DNA of 64,000 bases from Bursaphelenchus xylophilus (lineage: Eukaryota > Nematoda > Chromadorea > Rhabditida > Aphelenchoididae): positions 6,324,001 through 6,388,000 of the forward strand of contig CAJFCV020000003.1 of assembly GCA_904066235.2 (NCBI GenBank), given 5' to 3'. The notes beneath the pieces were generated by a model. That model worked only from the letters and a program-made list of their open reading frames with translations, had not been told where the DNA came from and did no database searches. Below are positions 1 through 10,796 of the stretch, in pieces; the first letter of the stretch is position 1, and each line of letters opens with the position of its first letter. Position numbers and translations under genes: made by a program.

Positions 1-578
1 ACCCTTAAAGGAGGTTCGTTGAAGTTTGGCTTCGGAGGAAATGGCTGCCGGTAAATTAGATCGGCTTTTTTCTGCAGGGAAATCTCGGCCAAATTAGCAT
101 ACACCAGTCCATCATCATGTTCTTGATCACCTATGTTGCTCTGCGCAGGGGTCGTGTAAATAATATCACTTGAAGACTCCTTTTCATTTTTATTTGATGA
201 TCTACTTTCTTCTTGGTCATCTGAGCAATTGTCCAGTCCACTTACGGACCATTCTTTTAACTGAAATTAGACTTTTTTAGATAATAAAGATTGTAGACAT
301 AGTCGAGGACTCCACAGTTAAAAAAACATTAAAATACAGTTGCAAACTCACAGAAAGATCGTCTTGCTTTTCGGGACAGTAGAACGTATTTTCACTGGCT
401 ACAACTGCACAAATATTTTGTAAAACAGGGCCAGAATTGGAGGTCAAACTCATTTCATGGTCGATTGGATGGGAATGACGGAATTGGGAGGCTCGGGACG
501 ACTTGGCCGGACGAAACAGCCGAGAAAGGACCGAAGACAGTCGGTCCCTTCGTTGATTTGGACTTTTGGGCGACACTG
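1..578 (-). CDS. Unrecognised gene, truncated by the window edge
   Basis: Two minus-strand exons can be read. One runs from about 578 (after a TTTTTCAG acceptor) to 354 and encodes a basic Ser/Arg-rich stretch, then MSLTSNSGPVLQNIC at 453. After an intron (353 to about 264) an exon stays open to base 1. The second exon is acidic and Ser-rich and holds three spaced tyrosine motifs (DIIYTTP, GLVYANL, DLIYRQP) followed by PPKP. Such motifs occur in phosphotyrosine adaptor tails, but no domain is visible and I assign no function. The start is uncertain: ATG 453 is in frame, and an upstream exon (ATG at 672 region) is possible. Confidence 0.45.
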
Positions 579-699
579 AAAAACAAACGAGAAAATAGAG
601 AGAACGCGAGAGCAATCGAACGCTCGAAGTGGACAGCGCTGGGCCATAGCAAATATGACACATCACTTCCAATAATCAAAACACAATCATGGCGCAATA

Positions 700-1894
700 A
701 ATGTTAGAAGGAGATGAGAAACACGCTCCTCGTCTTTTCAAGTGAGCTAAAATAATACGGATAATATGAATAAACGTCGCTCGACTCTGTCTTCGCTTCG
801 GAAACCACGCGACGACGATAAATGGAGGCGAACAAGCTCATGTAAAGAGGAGAAGATCCACGAGAAAACCAAGAAAATAATTTCAAAGTACAAACGTCTA
901 GAAAATCGGTCATCCCGACATGGTTTTGACGCATTTTTTATATTTTCGGAAATACATGTTGCTTGAACGTTATTAGCGAAGTTTGTTGGTGTTTGAAGAG
1001 GTTTGAAAAAGGGAGGATTCAGCGTGGGAACGGGATGACACAATTTCCGCATTTTTATTCATCCATTCCGGAAAAAGTTAAATTTTAAAAGTAAGCTTAA
1101 AATTTTGTCCCAAGTGTGCTTTGACATGGATGTCAAAAACTCAAGAAAATAAAAGGGGGTGTGGTCGGAGTTATGGTATGTACCGTACACGTAAATTTCA
1201 TCTTTGCTAAAATTGGTGTCGAAAAACCGCAAACCGTTTTCGATCATGACCAACATTTTTATAATTGACACTTTTGTTGTGTATGTAGAATGTAGCATTT
1301 GGTTACTTTGAAAAATAGTGGCTCACCATTTTGCATATAACGTTTTTGCAGAGAATTTGTCTTAACTTTTGAAACTTTTCAAAAATACTTTGACGTGGAT
1401 GTAACAACATATCAAAAATTCAGGAAAGTAAAAAGGTTTTGGAGTTACGGTACTTTGAATCTTGACCATACAGCACTGCGACTTAATCTCGTCTAAACTT
1501 TTTTTATTAGTAATTTTTTCAATTCTATTTTTTTTCAAAAAGTTAGAAAGCGTTTTTAGCGTTTTGCTTCTGAATAACCGGTGCAATCTTATTTCTTCAC
1601 TCTTAGTGTTTCTTGACCGTTCTCCGCGGTTTGCGTACTCTCTCAACCGCAAAGATCGTTGAATATCTCAGCTGCCTCTGCAAAGCGCGAGCTAAAAATT
1701 TTTATTATAGGAATTATGTGGGGCCCGACGTGTGTACAAAATTTAAAGAAAATAGGAGCGTTGCACTTGGGGTACTTACTTCCCTTGTTAGATCTCAAAG
1801 AATTTCGAAGAGCCAAGTTTGGGTTCAATTCAAAATTTTTATTGAGAAGAGAAACGGATAGAATAATGGCAGTTGATCGTTCCGAATGTAGCCA
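700..1894. repeat. Gene-free stretch with degenerate repeats
   Basis: No supported gene. An imperfect tandem duplication is visible: about 1118-1225 and 1385-1500 share TTTGAC(A/G)TGGATGT, then a stretch like AAATTCAGGAAAGTAAAA, then GGAGTTA(T/C)GGTA, in the same order. A dispersed repeat sits at about 1676-1795, with CTGCAAAGCGCGAGCTA and further on GCACTTGGGGTACTT, which recurs at 48343-48470. Short open frames here have no splice context or recognisable protein. Confidence 0.5.
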
Positions 1895-2657
1895 TCAGTG
1901 GGAGAATTGATAAAAATATCTTCGTGTCCCGTATCGACCTTTAAATGAAGAGTTTTGAACAGAGGCGATCCTGACTTACCAGCCTGTGTATAGACGTCTC
2001 CCCAATCCTTGTCCTTACGAGATAACGCGCTGGGTTCGATCCAATTTTTGTCCAGATAATCGAATGAAATTAGACCCTGAAAAACGTGCGTAGTATAATA
2101 TCCAACTTTTACAGTGAATGCATACCTGTCTATACATATTAATTGCTCTCTTGGTGTTGTATCTGTCCATGAGATATGGTTTCCATGAATCCCAAAGAGG
2201 TCTGTCATAATAGGGATCCCGGTATTTCCGCCAGTATTGAGGGTTAAGATAATCGGTGTAGAACTTGTAACGTGACCAGAATCCAGGAACCACGAACTCT
2301 CCGCTGTTGGGGATGGGGTCGGTGTTGGGGTATCTTCGGGCATTGTATCTGTAGTCTTGCCAGTAGACAGTGGGGTTGTGGACAAAGTTGTCGGTATAAT
2401 AATCGTCCCACTAAAATTAGTTATATTGAATGTAAGGCTTAATTCTTACGGCAGTACGATCTAACCGATGACCGTACAACGTTGAAGGCGCGTATTTGGC
2501 ATCGACATGGTGATTAGACAGATTAGGGACCGAAGTTACACTGGAATAGGGTTGTTTTCTGATTGGAAACTTACCGTGAAAGGGTGGCTACCCCTTGGGT
2601 GGGGATGTCGCGTTCTCTCGGTAAGCATACCGATGATCTTGCATGAATTATACTCAT
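1895..2657 (-). CDS. Tyr-rich array protein 1, filagenin-like, with long C-terminus
   Basis: Last (3'-most) gene of the array. ATG at 2657 opens MSIIHARSSVCLPRER; after the first intron the protein reads RVTSVPNL, giving the family R-x-x-S-x-P site. The next exon (about 2409 to 2115) begins WDDYYTDNF and is rich in Tyr, Trp and Arg. Unlike most members it continues past the usual end through two more exons: one starting GLISFDYLDKNW and a last one reading RYGTRRYFYQFSH before TGA at 1895-1897. An AATAAA lies at 1838-1843. No signal peptide or membrane segment. Role unknown; a cytoplasmic structural (thick-filament) protein is inferred from composition only. Confidence 0.7.
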
Positions 2658-2907
2658 GCTGGTCGGCCGGAGTGTGTGCTTGTTTTAGTTCCGACTGGCC
2701 TTCTTTCGGCCGTTCTTGGCCGCTTCTCTAGCCAACTGTCTCTTTCACTTCCCAGTGTTCCTCCACTTTCTTTCTTCCCACGCAAATCCTGGCAACTGTT
2801 ATCAATACCAATTTTATTTTTTATATGGCAGTCATATAGATCAATATGCAAAGTTAAAGCAAGAAACCCTGAGGGCATTTCGATGAAAACTCGAAACTCG
2901 AGATTTA

Positions 2908-3451
2908 AGGTCTTGAAAGAACATTGTCATGCACAAAAGTTCGGTAAGGCGAATAATAGGCGCGACGATAGACGGTGTCAAAATAGGAATCGGTGATGGG
3001 ACTGACAGTCTTGAAGTAGGGATAGTTGTTTAGATAACTGTTGTATCGCGTCCAGTAAGGGTAAGGATAACTCCAGTAAAGAGGATTCGAGATATTGTCA
3101 CTGTTATAGTATCGCCGAGGGATGGAAGTAGTGAATTCGTGGATGGGAGAGAAGTAACGATGCTTGTCATACCAGTAATCGGTGAACTGAGATGTGAGGT
3201 TAAACGCAATTTACACTTACCAGAGTGTGATCTTTGGCATACGGTGTGTATTTTCTTCTGTAAGTGGCATAGGTGGGGTATTGAGGAAGATAGCGAGGAC
3301 TTGCATGGTAGACTTCGTTCAGATTATCCACCGAGTAGGCCCGAGTCAACTAGAACAATACTTTTATCACTCCTTTAGAGCCTACCGCCGCCGAATTGTT
3401 AGCATTTACAATGGCAACAGATCTTGCGCGCTGAAGTCGATATTCACTCAT
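2908..3451 (-). CDS. Tyr-rich array protein 2, filagenin-like
   Basis: A clean three-exon model. Exon 1 (3451-3371) is exactly 27 codons, starting MSEYRLQRARSVAIV. Exon 2 (3349 to about 3222) starts LTRAYSVDNLNEVYH, so the R-x-x-S core is kept but the +2 Pro is Asp. Exon 3 (about 3188-2908) starts FTDYWYDKHRYFSP and ends YYSPYRTFVHDNVLSRP. Introns 1 and 2 are phase 0, as in the paralogues. It ends within exon 3 without the terminal micro-exon seen in many members. AATAAA at 2813-2818. Confidence 0.75.
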
Positions 3452-3510
3452 TTTTGCCGGAGGGAATGAAACTGAGAGGGAGCTGGGTCAAGGTGCAAGA
3501 AAGATAAGGC

Positions 3511-3535
3511 CAGCTGACAGGTAAACAAACAGCTG
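3511..3535. promoter_or_regulatory. Paired E-boxes upstream of array gene 2
   Basis: CAGCTG occurs at 3511-3516 and again at 3530-3535 (AAACAGCTG), 60-85 bp before the ATG at 3451. CAGCTG is the classical MyoD/HLH-1-type E-box. Function is inferred. Confidence 0.4.
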
Positions 3536-3594
3536 TCGAAGAGAGAAGGCGTTCGCCAAAATGTTTATTCATCATCAAGATAAAATGTTTACAT

Positions 3595-4093
3595 TCAGTA
3601 AATGTGATGTTGGTAAGGCGAATAGTAAGTGCCATAACGAAGATGGTTGTAGTAGATCGAATCGTGGTTTCTGCTTCGATGAAAGGGCAGGCCGTAATCA
3701 GTGATATAGTTCTTGTACGAAGCCCAGTACGTAGCGGGGTATGACCAGTAGTCGTTGTAACGGTACTTGGTGGGATAGGACTTGTACTGACTGTAGTAAG
3801 GTCCGTTGAAATGTTCGGAGTGATAAAAGTAGTCGGAATACTGTAATTTGAATCGTCACGAAAAATCTGAGCTTACAATTCCAAAGTCGCGCACATATGC
3901 TGAGGGGAAATAAGTGCTCTGATATTGTTGATGGACCCTTTTGGGCTTGGCCGTCTGACTCAGATCATTGCAAGACCAGGAACGACCCAACATCTACAGT
4001 AATTTGTATGCCATATTACTGCAATGAACTTACCGGTGAATTCACCGAACTGTGTCTAATATTGGAAGACGAATATGTCCGCAAGAGACTCAT
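3595..4093 (-). CDS. Tyr-rich array protein 3, filagenin-like
   Basis: Start at 4093 (MSLLRTYSSSNIRH). Exon 1 ends in frame (...NSP) before GTAAGT; exon 2 starts MLGRSWSCNDLSQT; exon 3 (from about 3841) starts YSDYFYHSEHFNGPYY and ends YYSPYQHHIY with TGA at 3595-3597. Both introns are phase 0. The N-terminal part is shorter and the R-x-x-S-x-P site is degenerate (RSWSCN). AATAAA at 3564-3569. Neighbour spacing is 143 bp on the 3' side and 177 bp on the 5' side. Confidence 0.72.
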
Positions 4094-4270
4094 TTTGGGA
4101 ATAGATTAGCCGTGAGAGAACGTCCGATCAGCCGAAAAGAGTGGGATGCTCTCCACCTGGGAATGTTCTTTCTTATGACATTTGTTCAGAAATTCCCCGT
4201 TTCGAAAGAAAAGTTTTATTTATAAACAAGCAATGTAAAAAGTTCCAGATAATGTCCTGGTTCGTGCAGA

Positions 4271-4805
4271 TCATCGCAGTAAAACTGAAAATAAAGTAAG
4301 ATTAAATAAGTAAATTGTAAGATACCATCGTATGTCTCCAAATTGTAAGGGGAATAGTAGGCTGCCCTGATGTATGAATCGTAATAGGGATCGGCCGAAC
4401 GGTTCTTGTGATAGGGGAAGGCGTAGTTGTACCTAAAGCATCAGTACTTGCAATGTTATACTTACTCTCGGTGTCTATATCCACTGAAATATTGGTATGG
4501 ACTGGTGAAATATTGCGTGTGATTGGGTTTATAATCAACAGCATAATGAGGACGAGGGAACTTGGGTTTGTAGAAGAGGGGAGTGTTTACTCGGTACTTG
4601 TCAGTCACGTATTCATCATGCTAAACATCCATGCAAGATATGGTCTTACTTACCAATGAGTAATCGTTGTAATAACGGTATGGATAACAGTTTGTAACTG
4701 GGAAATAAATTCCTGGGGACGATATCTAATAGGGAATCCTACAATATTACTCGGACTTACGTCAGTTCGGCCACTAAATGACTGTGATCTGCTGATATTG
4801 GCCAT
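4271..4805 (-). CDS. Tyr-rich array protein 4, filagenin-like
   Basis: Start at 4805 (MANISRSQSFSGRTD). Exon 2 must use an acceptor ending TATTAG to stay open (ISSPGIYFPVTNCYPYRYY), because the more upstream TTGTAG acceptor meets a stop. Exon 3 starts YRVNTPLFYKPKF; exon 4 starts at the split codon before YNYAFPYHKN and contains AAYYSPYNLETYD. The gene ends with a short exon coding VLLR and TGA at 4271-4273, a terminal coding micro-exon. AATAAA at 4215-4220. Alternative upstream start codons exist in the same frame, so the N-terminus is tentative. Confidence 0.65.
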
Positions 4806-4951
4806 TGCTTTCTTGTAACTGACTCGGAAAAAGAGATAAGGGACTGACAAGACTTTCGAATGGCCAAAGCCCTCAGGCAAAGAACGTCAGCTTCACCTGG
4901 AGGGGAGAGAAAATAAAAAGAAACAGAATGTGAATATCTTTATTCTCTCGA

Positions 4952-5472
4952 TTACAATGACATAACCCAGGATCTGTATGGAGAATAGTAGCTGGAACGG
5001 ACTTCTGGTCGATAATACGAATCTCCATATCGCTGGGAATAATTGGGGAACGGAGTTATTGGTTTTCCGCTTTAAAATAGAGTAAATAATTAGCGGAATT
5101 GAACTTACAAATACTTTTTGTAGCGATTGAAATAAGTGTCTGGATAAGACCAGTAGAAAGGATAAGACGGAATGTAATCCCCGTAAGAATAGTATCTTCG
5201 GGGAAACATTCTGCGGTTCTCCATGGGGACAAACTTCCTGTAGGCGTCGAACCAATGGTCATCCACTTGCATCTGTCCCAGAAAGTAATTTACTGGGTAA
5301 TCTGGACTGGTCTTACTGTAATATCTCCGTTCGATAGGAGGTCTCACGTCAGAAGTACTGTCCGATTTAAAGACCTATGCAAGAATTAATACTTTGCGAA
5401 TACACTTACAGTCAGCGGTGCATTTTCTACTTTAATGTAAGCCACGGATTTTGATTTTTGTAAATTAGACAT
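4952..5472 (-). CDS. Tyr-rich array protein 5, filagenin-like
   Basis: Start at 5472 (MSNLQKSKSVAYIKV), chosen for its similarity in length to sister starts; the frame is open further upstream. Exon 2 starts VFKSDSTSDVRPPIER and contains VDDHWFDAYRKFVP and FPRRYYSYGDYIPSYPFYWSYP, the shared exon-3 module. The last exon joins at a phase-2 intron and ends SSYYSPYRSWVMSL with TAA at 4952-4954. AATAAA at 4939-4944 is very close to the stop. One intron seems to have been lost relative to sisters, since the exon-2 and exon-3 modules are fused. Confidence 0.68.
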
Positions 5473-5514
5473 GACTAAAAACACGGCGGGTAGAGAAAGA
5501 TTGACCTCGAATCT

Positions 5515-5520
5515 CAGCTG
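5515..5520. promoter_or_regulatory. E-box upstream of array gene 5
   Basis: CAGCTG lies 43 bp upstream of the chosen ATG at 5472. Part of the recurrent E-box pattern of the array. Function is inferred. Confidence 0.3.
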
Positions 5521-5679
5521 TTCTTTTTGGATAACTGAAGACTTGTTGGCTAGAGGCATTCTTTTGCAATAAACAAAATAACTCTTTAAGAAATGTTTAT
5601 TCAATCATTAAGGACAATTTTAGAGACAGTGCAGATATTCATCTGGTATTGTTTATTTGGCCCGAAATTTCTACCGGAT

Positions 5680-6314
5680 TCAAAAGTAGGCTGCTAAAAT
5701 TTGATAAACAATTATTGCATAATAAATATACGACTACAATGTAGTGACTCCGTTATCGTTTTATAATTCTTGACTTACCATCATATAATCGAGATCGATA
5801 AGGCGAGTAGAAGCTTTGTCTAATGTAGGGTTTGTGTGCCGAATCATTGAAATGGCTGAGGTAAAAGGGAGTTCCGTAATCATGAAGATATCGGAGATGA
5901 CGCCGAGAGTAAACAGGGTTGTAAAAGTGTGTCCGAGGGAGTACATAATCACTGTTAAAGTAGCGCCTAGGGTAATAACTACTGTAATATGGCTGGGAAA
6001 ACCGATAACGGTCATACCAATAGTCCAATTCCTAAGATATTACTCTTTAGATCAGTTGTAATCGAACAAAAATAATTCAAATTTGTTTACCGTCGTATAG
6101 TCTTTGGAATAAGTGTGGCATGGGTTGGAGAATGTGTAATATACTAAATGATATGGCTTCTGTAATGTGAGGGAGGGTGACGAATATGTCCTTGTCAACT
6201 AAACAATCCGTTATTCGAAGTGAGATTTAAATGTACCGGGCCTGGTGAAGGTGGCAGTGACACGGACCGAATAATCGCAGATGATCTAGATCTAGTCAGG
6301 GAATACTCGGCCAT
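5680..6314 (-). CDS. Tyr-rich array protein 6, filagenin-like
   Basis: Start at 6314 gives a textbook family N-terminus, MAEYSLTRSRSSAIIRSVSLPP. Exon 2 starts LTRTYSSPSLTLQKPYH (R-x-x-S-x-P present). Exon 3 starts ELDYWYDRYRFSQPYYSS and runs to SFYSPYRSRLYD at 5761. After a phase-1 intron a micro-exon codes the last residues of YDAAYF, with TGA at 5680-5682. AATAAA at 5652-5657. Intron phases 0, 0, 1 match the other members. Confidence 0.75.
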
Positions 6315-6453
6315 CGGGAACAAATGAGTGGGAGAGACCTTTTCCTGGCCAAGACTCAAAAGAACCCTAAGGGCCAACAAACTCCAAATGTCATAAAATA
6401 AGTTTATTTCATGTAAAATAATCAAACGGTCCTTGGTTTGGAATATGAAAGAC

Positions 6454-7095
6454 TCAGTAATCTAAAATAGTACTTACATAATATGTACATAATCACTTAC
6501 AGTCATAGATCGTACTATAATACGACCTGTACGATGAATGATAATAAGATTTACTACATGGAGAGTAGTAAGATCGGTCGTATAAGGGCTGGTGATAATG
6601 GTTGTAGAATCCCGCAATGTATTTGTTGGAACCGTAACCGCTGACATGACTTCTGTATTGTGGATAGTACGCGTTCAGGTTGCCCCAGTAATAAGAATGT
6701 GTCCCAATGTAGTCGGTATTTAGGAAGTAACGAGGATAATACTTTCCTTGATATGGAGTACAATACTTGTAACGATTGTAAGCTCGGGTGTAATCCTAAG
6801 ATTTAATATAAATATCACCATATTCTTCACGCATCGTATGTTAATAACAAAATGTTTTTTACTCACCAATGATCGATCTCTCTGATATCGTCTGACTGGA
6901 TCTTGTCGACTCAAATAAGATTCATAATAAGGAGTAAAACTGGGCACCAGACTGGGACTAGAGGCCACTCTGCTTAACTGAAAACTCTAATCTCTTTTCT
7001 GGGGCACTTACTCGACCCGGCAACGATGACCTACTAAATGTCCTGGTCAGACTAAAAGAACGACATCTGGAAATACTATGGCCATATTCTGACAT
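6454..7095 (-). CDS. Tyr-rich array protein 7, filagenin-like
   Basis: Start at 7095 (MSEYGHSISRCRSFSLTRTF). Exon 2 starts LSRVASSPSLVPSFTPYYE, keeping R-x-x-S-x-P as RVASSP. Exon 3 starts DYTRAYNRYKYCTPYQ and continues to RSYYSTIYD. The terminal micro-exon after a phase-1 intron is only eight bases (AT TAC TGA) and gives IYDYY; reading straight through would instead give YDCK and an immediate stop at 6493-6495. The micro-exon version matches the aromatic ends of sister genes. AATAAA at 6403-6408. Confidence 0.68.
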
Positions 7096-7314
7096 AGTCA
7101 GTGTCCAGTCAGAGTCTCAACTGAAGGATAAAGATCAAGACGAAGTGGGCAGGCCCTTCGTTTCGTCTGCCCTCAGGGAACAAATAATGCGGATATAATG
7201 GACTTTTTTATTCGTTTAATTGTTATAACACAAGAGAATTTATGAATTGTAATTTCTCGATCCTTCCGAGAATTGATCGATTCGTTCTTGATGACTGGGT
7301 CATGATCTCCATCT

Positions 7315-7950
7315 TCAATGCCAGTAGGCTAAAAGGATAAAATATTAGACTGACACCTAGAAGTATGATATTATTTTTAGTCAGGAAGCTTACGGTCAAC
7401 CAGTGAGGAGGTGTATCGGTTGTAACTTCTCTTAACATAGGGATCTTGGTATGGATCGTAATGTCTTGAGCCGTAATATGGAGCGCCATAATTCACACTG
7501 AACTTGCTTATTGTAATAGTAAACCCACTTACTGATAGCTCCTGTACAAGTAAGGATAACGACCATAGTAATTAAAAGACGGCGTATATTTGTGATAGTA
7601 ATTCTTTACTGCGTGATATCTTGGAATGGCAAATCTATATTGATCATACCAATCATCGTATGCCTGGAAAAATTGGGTGATTGAAGACAACACTTACAGC
7701 ATTGTCATTTGAATAATAAAGGTATAATGGACTTGTTCTTGAATAGTAAGTTAGGTAATAAGGCTTGGAATATTGAGAAGGAATCGATCCAACGGATGGC
7801 GCATGTTGTAACTAAAGAGACAGTGATTTATTACAATATATTTACAGCAATTTAGTAACTTACCGTGTTAAGATTATCCCCGGGTGGCAGACTTTTGGCG
7901 TTACGGAGTGCGGCGGCGGAGCGGACGCGGGTCAGAGTATATTCACTCAT
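7315..7950 (-). CDS. Tyr-rich array protein 8, filagenin-like
   Basis: Start at 7950 (MSEYTLTRVRSAAALRNAK). Exon 2 starts LQHAPSVGSIPSQYSKPYY; exon 3 starts AYDDWYDQYRFAIPRYH and runs to YLYRSYQ; exon 4 starts FSVNYGAPYYGSRHYD and ends RYTSSLVD. A phase-1 intron leads to a micro-exon finishing DPYWH with TGA at 7315-7317. The intron between exons 3 and 4 is phase 0 here rather than phase 2, a small departure from the plan. The exon-2 start has lost the R-x-x-S-x-P site. AATAAA at 7207-7212. Confidence 0.7.
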
Positions 7951-8085
7951 CCCCGACCAATCTCTGTTCAGATTCTTCCTGATCTCCGTGCCCTCAAGGC
8001 ATAAAGCGGAGGAGGGAAAACGGGCCACATGTTTCTTCCACGAATACATGACACAAAAAACATAATACTCTAGGTTTATTACAAT

Positions 8086-8643
8086 TCAATAGACATAGGA
8101 GCGAAGGGGAGTGTAAACGGGAGTACTGTAATATTTGGAGAAGTAAGGGTCGTTGCTGCGAGAGCGATGGTAGTAAGGGTAACCGTAGAAGTCGTTGTCG
8201 AACCTGGAAACGTTTCAAAAACATCAATTAAAAACATACCAATACGATTTAAATCTGGGATAAAAAGAATAAACAGAAGTCCATTGATAAGGATCACTGT
8301 GGTAATACCGCTTGGGATAGTGGTCCGGGATGTAATGACGGTAGGGATAATAATAGTTATCGTACTGAAACAAGAAACATTACAATACAATTAATTATCT
8401 ATACCAAACTAAACGATCCGGTATATCTGTAAGAATAAGTCGGATGAAGAACTGGATTCTGGGCAGTACTGGAGGGCCAGTACGGAGTATACAAGGAACT
8501 GGTGCTTATATGAGGGACCGACAAAGACCGAGATATCTGAATATAAAGATAATTGGATATCTTAGACCTACCGGAGGTGCTGGTAATGGAGGAAGGGAAC
8601 TCGCCCTCACAACAACCCCAGATCTCGTATGCAACACCACCAT
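8086..8643 (-). CDS. Tyr-rich array protein 9, filagenin-like
   Basis: Start at 8643 (MVVLHTRSGVVVRASSLPP). Exon 2 starts ISRSLSVPHISTSSLYTPYW, with RSLSVP as the R-x-x-S-x-P site. Exon 3 starts YDNYYYPYRHYIPDHYPKRYY; the phase-2 intron then joins to WFDNDFYGYPYYHRSRS and the end reads YTPLRSYVY with TGA at 8086-8088. No terminal micro-exon. AATAAA at 8075-8080, immediately after the stop. Spacing to the next gene upstream is 190 bp. Confidence 0.73.
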
Positions 8644-8690
8644 TTTGGATATTCAATTTACAAGAAATTGTTGGCTAAACTCGGGAAGAA

Positions 8691-8696
8691 CACCTG
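8691..8696. promoter_or_regulatory. E-box upstream of array gene 9
   Basis: GAACACCTG, with CACCTG at 8691-8696, lies 48 bp before the ATG at 8643. The AACACCTG core is also found before array genes 15 and 21. Function is inferred. Confidence 0.35.
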
Positions 8697-8833
8697 CGAC
8701 TTTTGAACGAATCCGAGGCTTTATTTTAGTGGCACTTTGTTCATTTGCTATTGGGAGGGAAGGGGTGCGTCCTAACATATTTCTATGGTTTAATTTGTCA
8801 TAATGGCTTTATTTATTGATTTTTTGTAAAATG

Positions 8834-9244
8834 TCAGAACATATAATTCGTTGCGTATGGTTGATAAGGCTCTGGATACGAATGATATCTCGTCTTAATC
8901 TCCGCCATTCCCTGGAACTGAGATCTTGGTCGATAATCCGTGGTAATATTGTTAATGTAATTGTACTTTTTAAAGTAATGTATAAGTGGCTGTTCGTTGT
9001 AACGGAAGCGATGAAATTTCATTCGATTAACACAAGAGGGCTATAAATATTCAGATTGATTCTTGAAACAAAATATTCACATTATGCCATGATGGGAGAT
9101 TACGGTACGATCCAAAAGTGGGGACATAAGATCGACTGGTGGTTAGGCAGGGATAGATGTCCACATTTCTGACCTTTAATCCTACTTTGAAGGATTATCT
9201 GAACTTACTGGATACGCATACAAAGGCTGGAGATAATGGGACAT
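8834..9244 (-). CDS. Tyr-rich array protein 10, short and divergent
   Basis: The shortest and least typical Tyr-rich member, about 110 residues. Start at 9244 (MSHYLQPLYAYP). Keeping frame requires an AAAG acceptor that gives VRNVDIYPCLTTSRSYVP; the next exon starts PSCVNRMKFHRFRYNEQP and ends YPEPYQPYATNYMF with TGA at 8834-8836. It lacks the YWYD module, the R-x-x-S-x-P site and the SPYR tail. It could be a decaying copy, since its splice sites are weak, though the frames are open and AATAAA is at 8808-8813. Confidence 0.5.
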
Positions 9245-9395
9245 CTTTTGAATTACTTAAGTTACAATTATATCCAATTTCAAAGTATTCTTGATTAATT
9301 TACGCTTTACAAATCACTATCTACACGTAGTTTTACTTTTTTATTTTTTAAGCAAGATTACTGTGAAATAAAAGGGCATTCCTTGAGCATTGTTA

Positions 9396-9967
9396 CTAAT
9401 AATAGTAGCGGTAGGCAACTGAAAATAATTAAAACTTTGAAAAGGAGAAAGAAAAGCTTACGGTCGTTTAAATAAGTACTGTAAGGGAAGTAATTGTAAG
9501 AGTAGTAAGGATAATACGAAGAGCGATAGTAACGATACGGGTAGTAATCGGACCTGCAAAGTAAAAGAAATTGTAAAACCAATTGAAAGTAAAGGATTGA
9601 ATGTATAATAGATTTAGAGAACGTTGCAGCACTTACCAGTAGCTTCGATAAGGCGAAACATAGTCCGAGTAGTAATAGGGACGGTAAGAATAGTAAGGAA
9701 GACTGTAGTAGGGACTGTAGTAACGGTTACGCCAGGTCCAGTAATTGTCATACTGAATGTATAATAACAATCATTTTTATATTACTTACAATGGCTGAGA
9801 GATGACGATACGGATAATAATAGGAAGAAGAAGTCGAACGGAGGGTCGAGAGGGTCGGAACGGAAGTGCATCGACATAACTGCAACAAACTACAGTATCC
9901 CCGCCCAACTTACTGTACTAGAACTGGTCGGGAGTACAACTACTGAATGGGATCGTACCACCACCAT
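9396..9967 (-). CDS. Tyr-rich array protein 11, filagenin-like
   Basis: Start at 9967 (MVVVRSHSVVVLPTSSST). Exon 2 starts LCRCTSVPTLSTLRSTSS (RCTSVP site). Exon 3 starts YDNYWTWRNRYYSPYYS and ends SPYRSY before a phase-2 intron. Exon 4 starts SDYYPYRYYRSSYYPYYS and ends YLND; a phase-1 intron leads to a micro-exon giving LAYRYYY with TAG at 9396-9398. A TATA-like TATATAAG (10010-10017) lies about 45 bp upstream of the ATG. AATAAA at 9340-9345. Confidence 0.75.
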
Positions 9968-10009
9968 CTTGCTCTCCTTCCCACGCTTTGGCCTTTGGAT
10001 CAGATCGCT

Positions 10010-10047
10010 CTTATATATTGTTTAGACGTTCCAGGGATAAACAGCTG
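10010..10047 (-). promoter_or_regulatory. TATA-like box and E-box of array gene 11
   Basis: Read on the minus strand, AAACAGCTG-type CAGCTG (10042-10047) precedes TATATAAG (10010-10017), which precedes the ATG at 9967. The order and distances fit a compact core promoter. Inferred from sequence alone. Confidence 0.4.
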
Positions 10048-10086
10048 ATGGATGGAGAAGATTTAGGGGTCATGGCCACAAAAAAT

Positions 10087-10647
10087 TCAATAGTAAAGCA
10101 CTAAAACGTACGTCACAACAACCCGTTACTTACAATCATAGCTTCTATTTGGTCGATAATACAAAGGGCGGTAGAATGGATAACGGTGGCTGCTGAAGAT
10201 ACGACGGTAAATGGGGTAACTGACATCATATCTAAAATAATTTATATGAGAATTTATTTTTTGAATACCTGTAACTTCCACTGTAATATGGGTAAAAATA
10301 ACCATTGTAATGGGTCCTGTACGGAGTGTAATGGTTGTATTTGGAGTACCAATAGTCATCGTACTACAAGTAAAGTACAAATAATAAATTTGTTGAAAAA
10401 AGTAAAGATAACGGAAAGAAAAATTTACCAAGGCATGGCTGTTGAGTAAGTAATGATTGGAGATAACCGGGGAACTGGTCCAATAAGGATTTGATCTTAC
10501 ATTGGATACTGATCTCGACCTCAACAGCTAAATAAAGAATTTCCAGTAATTGGAAACAGTAGCAATAACATAACTGAAATCACTTACCGTAGGAATTGGA
10601 ACGGCGGTGTTCGGAGATACCACGGAATTACTCCGCTGTAGACCCAT
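10087..10647 (-). CDS. Tyr-rich array protein 12, filagenin-like
   Basis: About 120 residues. Start at 10647 (MGLQRSNSVVSPNTAVPIPT). Exon 2 starts LLRSRSVSNVRSNPYW (RSRSVS, Pro lost). Exon 3 starts YDDYWYSKYNHYTPYRTHY; the phase-2 intron splits an Arg codon, and exon 4 starts YDVSYPIYRRIFSSHRYP and ends PNRSYD. A terminal micro-exon gives LLYY (TGA 10087-10089); read-through would give DCK and a stop at 10126-10128. No clear AATAAA was found just downstream, which sets it apart. Confidence 0.7.
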
Positions 10648-10796
10648 CTAAATGCAAGTAATTATCTGTAAAGATTTAGAAAAATTTTAAGTAAAACGGT
10701 TGTAACCAGTGTTTCCGATCTTCAGAAAACATCAGTATGCAGTTTATATTATATATGTTCATGCAGGCAGCATGCAGAAAAATAATTTGCGAATAT

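Noticed and set aside
704..1052. Minus-strand frame ending in a short YSYYPYYF stretch
   Set aside because: Looks Tyr-rich for a few residues only and lacks the array exon plan; not counted as a 23rd Tyr-rich gene.
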